Assembly (NCBI GenBank): GCA_025618425.1
Contig: CM046841.1
Span: 5,023,239-5,087,238, forward strand
Reading direction: 5' to 3'
Source: Heliocidaris tuberculata
Lineage: Eukaryota > Echinodermata > Echinoidea > Camarodonta > Echinometridae
Length of the DNA: 64,000 nucleotides
The number at the start of each line of letters is the position of its first letter. The first letter of the stretch is position 1. Shown piece by piece: positions 38,137 to 50,100 of the stretch. Position numbers and translations under genes: made by a program. The notes beneath the pieces are model-generated. The model did no database searches. It saw nothing but the letters and a program-made list of their open reading frames with translations, and was not told the DNA's origin.

Positions 38137-41100
38137 CCTCATAGAGTAACATACACAGAACACTAGAGGGCTCTCTATAAAGAATTTTCACGTCCAGATT
38201 AGAAAGTATTGCTGCCATTTTACAACAGCGCTAGAAAGTACACTCGGCAGCGCAGCAGCACACAGTAGTCCATGGGCCAGGAACCGAAAAGGTCCCCCCC
38301 CCCCCCCCTTGAGCACAATTTTTAAATGATGTTTTTCTGTTAGCTAGGACCCTCAGCTATCAGAATCTGCTTGTTTGCCATAAAGTTTTTCAATTCCAAT
38401 TCACCAATCTAAATACGGGTCCGCTCGCTATTCATAAGAACCTCTATTCATAGAAAACCGCTATTCATTTAACATGCGCTAGGAATAGCGGTCCTTATGA
38501 GTAGTTATGAATAGTGGTCCGTATGAATGGATGTCCTTATGAATAGCGAGGCAATTTGTCTATGGTTTGCTCGCTATTCTGAAGGACCGCTATTCGTACA
38601 AAACCGATATTCATTTAGTCAAGCGTTATGGATAGCGGTACTTATGAATGAGTGGTCCTTATGAATATCGGTCCTTATGACTAGCGAGGTTACCCCTCTA
38701 AATATACTTGGTAAGCATCCATATATATTGTGACGGAATGCCACCTTAAGCAGGAAGCCCTCTTTCGAGAGCAAAGCGACAGGTAAAACTCTCTTCGTTT
38801 TAACCACTAGGGGTGTTATTATGGTTAGAACCCTAGTGGTCACGCCCACTACCAACTTTATGTCACTCAGGAAGAATATGAGAGCTGAGGGTCTTAGCTA
38901 ACAGAAAAACATGATTTAAGATTGTGGAGACAGTTGTTTTCTATTTTGTATTGAAAAATCATAGATATTTTCCACAAATATCAGCATTTTGTGGCCCCGT
39001 TTCCATAGCAACGGCCCTTTTTACACGCCCATGACTTCAAATGACTCAGATTGTGGTTGGAATCAGTCAGGAAGCTGAATACATATATTAGGATCCTTGC
39101 CTTGTATTCAAGGTTGTTAAATGACAAATATACGGTATTTTCTAAATTCCAGTATATTGGTATGTGTTACCAATGTACAAAATACAATAGGAGAAAACAA
39201 TACAGTTCCCTACAAATCAATGTGTGTGAGGGGGTAATCTTGTATAGCCGTATGTCCGAGGACACTTTCGGACAGAGAACAAAAGAAAATTCATGAGAAC
39301 AGTGGTCCTCGGAAGCCTGACAATAGTCCTCGAAATTGGAACAATGAATATTTACATTATTCCGTCGACTGTCCGAGGACGGAGGAACAATAGAGGAACA
39401 ATGATGATTATGATTAAGCTTTCTAAGTGACAAAGGAAGAAGGAACAAAGGAAGAAGGAACAAAGGAACAATGTTCTTCCATTTGAAGTGGTCATAACAG
39501 TTTATAATATTGATAAAAGACTGAATTTCGATAGCGACATAAAGAATATATAGGCCTACAATGTACTTACAGATCGTTACATTTTGTATCTCCAAATCTA
39601 GCTCCAATGTTTCGTCCCGTGTCGAGGTACATCCCAATAATAGTCACATCAGTACCGCCTGCAACTTGCCCCTCAGTAGGACTAAACCCCAATATCATAG
39701 GATCCTATCAGAGATAAGATTATTACATGATTTTGGTTTGTGGTCAGTCATTATTATAATATCCCCACATCCCGACACAAGGCTATGAAATAATTCATTT
39801 CAATTCAATTCAATTCAAAACAACATTTATTTCCTTCAGATTTGTTACATACATGGGATACAAACACAAGAAAAACGTTTGAGTACAATAACTGAAGGAG
39901 GCATGGTCCCTGAAAAGCATAACAATGCTTATGATTGGGGGTGCCTGCCGGCCTGTTTACAAAAAAAAAATCCCCAAAACAAAACAACAAAACGAAACAA
40001 ATAAAAAAATAAAAAATAAAAACAAAAAATTTAAAAAAGTCAAGTAGATATATACAACATATAGAACGGGATAAAAGTTAGAGGGATAGGGATAGAAAGA
40101 AAATAGGATAGGATAGAGGATATAATACCAAGAACAATGTGAGAGATATGATTGAAAATTCCTAAAGTGACCATTGTTAATTCTTATATCACTTGCAGAT
40201 AAGTAAGTGTACATTCCACATGAATACCGACAACGTACATTTTAGGATGAAGCAAGGTAAAATTAATGAATATACAACTTTTTAATATACTTATACAGAT
40301 TTTGCTTTCTAAGAGATTGAAAATAATAAGTACAAGAGATTTTTAAAAAGTATAAGTATAAAAGATTAAAAATTATATGTTGTGTATTTGATAATAATAA
40401 TAATAGAGAATACTTATTAAGCGCATAATAACTCGAATAGTTCTCTATGCGCTTTACAATCATTTTTGAAAATACATGCATACATATACATCATAATAAA
40501 ATTTCAAATGGGAACATAGAATAAATACATGTAAGAACAATTAGAACAAGAATTAATAAATCAAGGCATCAATCATTAGCTAATTGTACAATTAACTAGC
40601 CTGTATTATCATGATTATGAAAGTTATCAACCCTGTGGAACCAAACACCAACCAGCTCGAGGAAATTGCACGGATAGGACGGCCTCAGGAACACCCTGAA
40701 AACAAATAAGTCTTCAAGGCACTCCTGAATCCGTCAGTGCTCTCAAACCCCCGAAGCTGGTCAGGAAGCCGATTCCACAAGGTAGGTGCTGCCGTTGAAA
40801 ATGCACGATCGCCATATGTTTGAGTAGATGTAGAAGGAACAGTAAGTAAATTCTTAGCGGAGGAACGGAGATTTCTAGCAGGTATATATGGAGTAATGAT
40901 ATCAAAGAGGTAAATTGGGGATTTGTGGGTAACCACTTTGTGACACAACGTTAGAATTTTATAAATAATTCTCTCCTGTACAGGTAACCGATGGAGGCGT
41001 GACAACATGGGTGTAACTGGATATCTCCCTCTTACACGTTCAACAAGTCTGGCAGCGCTATTTTGTACAATTTGCAATTTTTTTGATATCTTTCTCAGGT

Positions 41101-44100
41101 AAACCAAAAAGAAGAGAATTACAACAATTCTGGAAGAAGCAAATGCGTGAATAAGTTTCTCAGTGTTTTTTTTTTTTTTTTTTTTTTATCAAGGAAATTC
41201 CTTATCTGCCCCATTTTTCTAATTGCTGACACTGCTGAACGACATGTAATTTTCAGATGGTCTTTTGTCTTAAGGACATGAAGGCCGTCAACTAATCCAA
41301 AACGATGTTGCAGACGATCTAACAAAATGGCGTGGTCGATGGTGTCAGATGCCGAACTAAAGTCTAGCAAGTCTAGCAAGACTAGAAGAACTTTGTTCGA
41401 GTGCATAGTTCACAAGGAAACTCTGTTTAAGTTTAAGGGAAAAACTTTGTTCAGATAAGAAGCACACGATTCTATTTCATTCCATAATTTTGGTCCTTTA
41501 TAGCGTACATTATAATGAAAATGAGGGTTTTTTATGCTTAGGTATGTCATGTATGTGGATCTGATTGGGAGATCTTGTGTTATGGTCATGAAAATCACGG
41601 TTGTGATTAAACATACTGCAAATATTTGATGGAAGTTGGGAATTTACAAATTTGTACACAAACCAGCATTGCTGGAAGACATTAATGTCTGCTAAAGTTA
41701 ACAATTTCAGTGAGTGAAACAATGGTTTTGTATACGTTCATGGAGGAGCGCCTGAATGATTTTGTTTCTGAAGGACGCACAACTTGTTAAGACTTGTAGG
41801 AAAAGTGTTACCCCAAACAATGTTACAGTATGTAAAGTAAGGAAGAACAAGTGAGCAATAGAGCATACAAAGAACATTATTCGGGAGATAAGAAGCGAGT
41901 CTGTAGATTATACCAACACTCTTTGACACTTTAGATTCAACTGTACGAATATGTGACTTCCACGATAAACGACTATCAATATAGACTCCGGGAAACTTAG
42001 TTTCATCAACTCCAATGAATATGTAGCTATCTACTACCCCACAAGAACATACACAGTCGTGAAAAATATTCGATGAGAAAATCATGAGGGCAAATCATTG
42101 CCAAATAATCTTTCTTGTAAATGTATATCATTATTGCATAATCTATTATTGTATGGCAAATAATATAATAAATCATTAGTAATAGTTGTAAGGAAAAATA
42201 TTACTCCTTGTTTCACGTAAAAGCTATGACTAAATTTGTAACTGAACTTTCATTTATCTGCTAAGCAAAGTTGATATTACAATAAACTATGATATTTTTA
42301 AAAACTCACCCTGTAATAGAATTGCTCAGTAGTCTCACCAGTTTTATTGCCTTCACCAGATCTTACTGTGATTTCAATGCGTCCTGAAATCACTTCAGTC
42401 AATATAGCAGTCATACAGCTAACACTGTAACCAAGACAGTAACAGAAAGGGCAAGGGGATGAACTAGACTACATGACTAGTGCTGGATTATCAATATGAC
42501 TCTGTACGTAACCTACCATTTACAGTTATGTATTACAGGACAGTGAAGGAAATATCCATTTTAATGAAAAGGGAGGAAAGAGAGAGGCAATTTTTTAAAA
42601 AGTTCCATCAAAATCGGTTACGAAATGAAAAAGTTACGAAAGTTTGAAAATTCTCAATTTACTTTCTATGCGATCCTCAAATTGGCAATGTTGCTTCAAA
42701 ATGGCATGTTCAGTAGTACAATTCTCAATATGTTTTGTACACAAAATTTCATATCTTCTCCATTATCTCTAAAGATGTTGCTTGTCTTTTTGTGAACTCA
42801 ACATATGTTGTGTCAAATATATTCCCTTATGATATATCTTGAGCTAAGAAGGAGACAAGCTGCAACTTGAGAGATAATGGGGAAAATATGAAATTTTGTG
42901 TACAAAACATATAGAGAGTTGTACTACTAAACGTGTCACTTTGAAGCAACTTTGCCAATTTGAAGATCGCCATAGAAAGTAAATTGAGACTTTTAAAACT
43001 TTCATAACTTTCTCATTTCGTAACCGATTTTGATGGTACTTTTTTAAATTGCTTCTCTTTATCCTCTCTTTTCATTAAAATTGATTTTTCCCCAGGGTTT
43101 CATTCTCCTTTAATGCATGATTTTTGTACTAAGAGTTTAGTAATGCCCAAATTAACAGGAAACCCAGCGAAAAAAAAAACAACACCAAGTCCTCGAGGAA
43201 AAAAACACATCATGCATCTCTAATCTAACTATTGAGCAATAGTTGTAATATAAAAAAAAAAAAAAAAACTTTATCAATCTCGCCTCTAGCAGCAAAAGAC
43301 TGAAAATTCTCTAGTAACCTTGCATCCCTTCAGAATTCCGCTTGGTGAGTTGTATCTAAAATAAAAAGTGAATGTTCATTATTTTACCTCTGCCCTGGCT
43401 GATAAAATGAGCCCATGTTAGTCAGATTACAGTCCAGGTCTCCAATTAGAATTCGTAGGACATCATCAAATTCTACTCCTAGGTCGGTTCCATTAATTTC
43501 TAGTCTTGTTCGACCACTGATAGGGCCTGACAGGGGATAGAACTAAAGGAAAAAAGAACTCATGATGAAGGTTTAATACAATTATGGTCTCTATACCATA
43601 ATCATAATGCACAGTAGGTAGATGCTTGTATCTTTATCCTAATTTTGTATCTTTATCCTAATTTATCCTAATTTGATAGATTTCATTTCATGTTATGGAA
43701 CCGAATTAAAGCTAAGTTTATAGATTACGTTTTATAGGTTAGAGAGACATATGATTTCAAACTGATTGTACATATCAAAGATTTTTACAAGTTTGTCTTA
43801 TGCCTCTATATCATAAAGGACTAAATGATCAGTATAATTTGAATGACAATATCGGGTAAGTGTAGCGTGAATCCAAACTTTTATCACACAAAACGAGTCA
43901 GTTTTATATTTCTTTCAGTTTCTAACACAAATATTATGTTAAATGATAGTATCATTTTATGCTGTATCGCACAATGATTCTCTTACATCAGTGATAACTG
44001 GTGCTGAACAGAGTTGGGTCTCATTCTGACTGAGAAACTGATTGGTCTGACAAACATCACTTTGAATGACGTTACAGTCATTACCACACCAACCACAGTT

Positions 44101-47100
44101 TAAGATGGATGGGGTTGCTTCTGGGGACAGGCACCGACTGCAACTTCCACTGTTAACGGAACACTTGTAGAGAGTGACTAACATGAAAGGATTGAAAGCA
44201 AGATTAAAATCAAATTTAAAACAAATGCAATCTCCTTCTTTAATCTAATGCTTTTATATTTGTTTTAGTTTTTACCTAGGATACAAACTATACCTTAACA
44301 ATTATCATGATAATAGCATTTTCTACATGCATTCGCCAATCAAAATAATACTACAAAAGAATGGTAATCATTATTTGTGAAATTCTTTTATATATTTTCT
44401 ACAACCGACGATTTAGGATAGATTAATGTGCAATTCAACAATGTAGAGATGTTGAATTGCAACTAAAATATATTATAAAATATTTCCCTATGTTAAAGGT
44501 CATGTAAAGTTTTGGTAAGCCCTCAAAAACTATTCGTCCGATTTCTTCAATTTTTGTTGATAAATAGCAAGATACTAGCAATACTAAGACACTGTGAAGA
44601 TTTCGCCTCCTAAAGTTTAATATTAAACAATTAAGAGGCAAAAACTAATTTATGTGCCGGGACAGGCACATAAAATCCCAACAAAGGCAGCATGCGTTAT
44701 ACACTGTACACACACGTGTAAAACCAATGAGGAGTAACTACACACAGTGCACACTCGCTGTCTCTACGCAAAGCCCCAAGATTGCTGTGCGGGGAGCCGT
44801 CGGGGTGGAAGGGTCCTAGCATAATGGCAGTGATCAAGCATTCCTTACAGATATTTACACTGAAATTCACCAGAAATCATAGATGGAATACCAAATGATC
44901 TCTTACAGACATCTTTTGATACAAGGAGAACAACCTGTGACTATATTTAACATGTTTCTTTCCAATTTCCTTTTTGCTACCAATACTGTACATGAGCTTT
45001 AAGAGATTGTGAATTTATACTTAATGGTAACAACTTTCATTATTTTCATATTGTCAAAAAGTACCGCGTTGACACTTTTTACTTCGATAGTAGATAAATA
45101 AAATTTTAGGCAAATTTTGGGGAAAAAAATCATAGAATTATCAAATAAACGGGGGTACATCAATTAAGCTATACATCATAATAACACTACATAAAGCAAA
45201 CCATATTATCTTACGATAAGTATCTGCCGGGTCATCTATGCTGTAATGTCCATTCCATTGTACAGAGACACTAACATTCTTCTCAAGGATGTTCTCATTA
45301 TACGAGTACTAAAATAAATGGTTCAAATGTACAAAGATTTAAATCCAAATGAATAATAAATTCCATTTTGACATGTTTGATGTCATCACAACCATGAAAT
45401 TACGTGCAATTGGTTCTCTTTTCATAGGAGTGAAAATGTTGATAGAAAAAAATAAAATAGGCCTTAATCAACATTTCCGAATAACAGGTTTTGATTATTT
45501 AAAACAAATCATAGATTACTGTATGATAATGTATGTAGTAATTTTCTTTTTATATATTTATTATGTAATAATGTATTATGTACTAAGGGCAACCTCGCCC
45601 CCAGCTTTTGCTTTTAGAGGTGTGTCCTCCAACTATGTATGTACCACATTAATGTATATTTTGTAATATTTTTTGTTAAAAATACATGCACATTATTTTT
45701 GCTCATTTATTACTTTGTATATTGAAAAGTTGGAAATAAATGTCTTTAAATTGAATTGAATTGAAATGAGAGCTGGTATAAGACTGTGACAGATCATGAT
45801 GAGCCACGGAGCCTTAATGGACATGAATTACGATGAATGTGAATAAGTAGTAGTAGAAGAAGTAGCTGAACAGTAGTTATTGTGTGTTGTTGTAAGAAAG
45901 CAGTAGTGATGGTTAAAGTAGCTGAAGAAGATCAGGGTGAAGATAAAGGTCAAGGTTAAAATGGTAATACTTTAAAAAGCAAGTTACATCATAATGTGAT
46001 ATACACAGAACGAATTTGTATCAGTAAAATAAGAAGATGGAGAAAATGGAGATGAATGAAGAATGGAAAAGAAATGGGGAAATGCACGAGGAAGAAGCAA
46101 GAGAAGAAAGGTATAGAGGAGAACGAGAATAGAAATAAAGGAAAAAAAAAATAATGACACGACTTTTCGTGTCATTCTTTTTTTCTTTATTTCTTTATTT
46201 CTATCCTCGTAAAAGAGGAAGCAGGAGATGGAAAAGAAAGGTACGACTATCCTAACTTGCAAATTAAAATGCATTCCTAGTTCCTTTGATATCATATTGA
46301 TAAGATATAATATCAGAGAATACCATTGATGTAGGAAAGTTTGGTTTATTAAATCTTCTGTTAGTGATGGCCATAACATTGAGTCATTCTTTACGAATTC
46401 CTATTGAAATACATTATTTACCTCTTTATTACTACACATGATATAGCTTTCATTGAAGAAAGTACTTGCCACCCGCACATCTGCTCCATCAATACGAAGG
46501 ATACAATCAATGGACTGCACCTGATAAAATGTTTAATAATTTAAAGTTTGATTCATGATTACACAAGCTGAAAGAACCCACGACTTCAAAGGCTCATATA
46601 GAAACAATGTCTGCAATACATCACATGAATAATAATAAAACACAAGATAAAAAAAGCTATCCGTACACAACAAACAAATAATACCACGTATGAGGGCGAA
46701 CTTCAATCATTAATACATAAACAATGCGATTTTTACAGCTCGACAAAAGTGAATTTGAAGTACAGATACACGCTGGTGGGGTAATTTTCGAACTTGAATG
46801 GAAAACAAACAACAACAACAACAATACCTGCTTATTATGTGGCTGGCTATCTCACATAATCTTTACGATCGTAAGAGCAAAGATGTAAATGAAGTTCCTA
46901 CCTTTGTCTGATTTGTAGGGAGATTCCTTGCCCACAGTGAGTAGTTAGAAGGAATACTGACGGGTATGAAAAACGGTTCTGATGTCCCGATAAGACGAGG
47001 GCAGAAAGCCTGGCCTTTGTTTCCAGAATCTACTAGGCTCTACATAAAAATGTATAAACCCAGAATATACAACGGCAAACAAATTGGGTGCATATATGCC

Positions 47101-50100
47101 TAGGTATTTTATCGATGTTACCGACTATGACTAAATCCAAAATTTTAGTATGCCCAATAATTGTATTTGTTTGATAGTCTTACCATTGTTTGATGATGGA
47201 TAATGATACTTTCACTTTTAATTATGTTTGTTTATGATAATGATAACGTTTGAGACACAAAATTATCAAGTACCTACTTTCCTATCCATCTCTTTTGTTC
47301 TTGGGCACAACACCCAAGAAGAATTCCCACATTTTTGTTTCTTCAGATGCGTATGCTGCATCTATGTAAGTATGAATGCCCATGATTCATAACGTCCTCT
47401 ACCCAGGCCCTTGGAGCTGGGGTTGCTGCAGCACCCCCCAGATTGTAAGGGGTTGTCCGAGGAGGCAATTGAAGAAGGGGAGCGAAAAACCGCAAAAACA
47501 GAGAAAGAGAAACAGAAGTATAGGAAGAAACTTATTCGCCCCCAATCCGAGGGTAAATTGCATTAGAAATCGATCTTAAGGTTCAAATTTCGAAAATTGT
47601 CTAAAGCTCGGCCGTGCCAAACCTGTTTTTGCAGAATGACCTATAATTATCTTTGCAGGCGAATTTCTAGGTATGCACCCCCCCCCCCCCCCCCTCCTTG
47701 CCGAAACTCTGGCCTTGCTAAGCACTTAGAGAAACAATGTGTAATAAAAATATCTGTTGGGTATCTACGAGGGAGTTGGGGCGGTACTTGAAGGGGCGCA
47801 AAAAACGCAAAAGATAGAAAAAGGAGAAAATGAAGAAAATTTCTGTCAAGGATTTTGCACCCCAAATCTGCAGGGTAAATGCATTAGGTATGCAGGTTTA
47901 TGAGGGTTTGAAATGCAAAAAAATCAGAAATTCTGATTTATGTTTTTCTAGGATCTCGCCCCCAAAACAGGATTAAGCGTATAAAGCCGCATTTACAAAG
48001 ATTAATCATTTAAAGGGCATTCCAACCTTGGTAATAAGATGATTTGTGTGAAAGCAGAAAAATATGAAGAACAGGATGGTGAAAGTTTGAAAGATATCGG
48101 ACAAGGACTAAGAAAGTTATGGATGTTTGAAAAATGAGATCACTACATCTATGCAAATCTCAAATTGGCAATTTGGTGAGTCAGTTGTGACATTTTTGTG
48201 GACAACTCTCCCATTTGTCGTACACAAAAATATCATTAATTTGCGGTTTTCTTCGAGGCGCTTTTACCCTCGGGGCAGTACTCAAAATATATTTGAGATA
48301 GCATATTGTTTTAGGTCCTCATAAACGAAAAGATCCTACTGAATAATGCATTTTGAAAAAAAGTGACATTTTAGTCATTTTGTGTGTTAGAGCGAATGGG
48401 GGAGTTGTCCACAGCTACATTACAGTGACATTACCTATTCGGCCAATTTGAAATTCCCATATGCATAGTGATTACAACTTTCAAAAATTCATAACTTTCT
48501 TATTGCTTGTCCGATTTCGTTCAAACTTTCACCAATCTGCTTCTCTGATTTTTCCTCTTTCTTTCAGAGTAACTTGCTATCAAGGTTGGATTTCCCTTTA
48601 AAAGAAAATTAAGAATTTTGGTTGCCTTCGGAAATTGTTCGACTATATCTCAATGGTTTCCGTTAATGTTGCACCCCATTTGAGAAGGAAACGAATAGAA
48701 AACCGTTTATGAATGTTCACAATTCATATTTTTTACCCCTCGCTCGCAGTGCTAAATTGCGAAATTTCCTCTGTGAAATACATATGAAATTTCCGGGGAG
48801 GGGGGAGGGGAGGGTCAAAATGCAAAAAAAATCTACCGCTCAGTCGCACTGATCCCTCGCTTGTACAAAAATGTAGTTAAGTTTGAGGGGTGGGGGCGCA
48901 AATTCATTGTTTGCCCAGGGCGCCATGATTCCTAGATACGCCACTGAATAAATTTGTTTTTGTTTTTTGCTCACACTGTTATTGTTTGCCTGTGTATCGT
49001 TTCATCTAGTACATTATCATCGTTATCATTTGTTTATCGAGCATTGTGTAAACCAGCGATCTATACTGCTATACACGTACGGTGCTACCTCACCCATAAG
49101 AGGGCCTGACAATGTCACCCTAGTTTAATCCATGAAGCCTCTGGATTGATACACCGGTACAAAACCATATATCAGTAGGCCCTATCTCCCATCTATCAGG
49201 CACATGACGGTTGAAATTATGATTACATGTCCATACTGAAATTGAGGAATCATTTTCTACCATAAACTTGAGCCTCATACACATAGAGAATCAGAAACTG
49301 TAAGCAGGTAAGTAGAATGACATTATGTGGGACTAAACACCCACATATTATGAATAAAATTTTGAATTTAGCATACTTTGAAATGGTATTTTCATGAAAA
49401 TACACCAAGTGAGTGAAGTAGGCCCTACAAGAAATTATAAACTGAATTTCAAGATGTTGAAGAAAAGAAAATTTCAGTTAAAAAGGTGTTAACATCCAAT
49501 CATTTCATGATTTTTTTTGTTGTTGTTTTTTTTGCTCACACCCCGAGTAAAAAACTCGTTTCCAGGAGCCGGTCTCTACCTCAGATGAAACGCCTCAAAC
49601 AGATACTTGTTAAATTTTTAAGTCGATCAAATTTATTTCAACCAACAATTCAATATGATATTTTCAGACATATCATAAGGGGGTTCGCAATATAAACCCT
49701 TTATTCATTCACTTTTTTGTTTGTTTGTTTGTTTGTTTGTTTGTTTAAAAAGATGATTACCAGGGTAGTTTTCATTTGCACATTAAATTTTCTAAAGGAC
49801 TTGATCTTGAAAATGTGATGTCTCAGAATAAATGAAACTTCGTTTATAAATTACATGTACATGAAATTAATAAGAGCTACTTGTGACAAATTTGCTTAAA
49901 TCAAACGTCATATTGCTTCCGCCGTTAATAATCGAAATACTGTTGAAATTTACTGAGGTAAACGGAGGCGACATAATTTAGTAAGGTTGAACATCCCTTG
50001 ATGATTGCTTACATTATTTCCAATAACTACTATATCTCCTGTTTGACATGAGCTGTTATCATGTGTACATCTGTTGTCATAAACACACCAGTCACATGGC

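Noticed and set aside
44492..44960. Second TTAA-type MITE starting TTAAAGGTCATG
   Set aside because: No matching right TIR found near the TTTAAC at about 44946; only one end is convincing.
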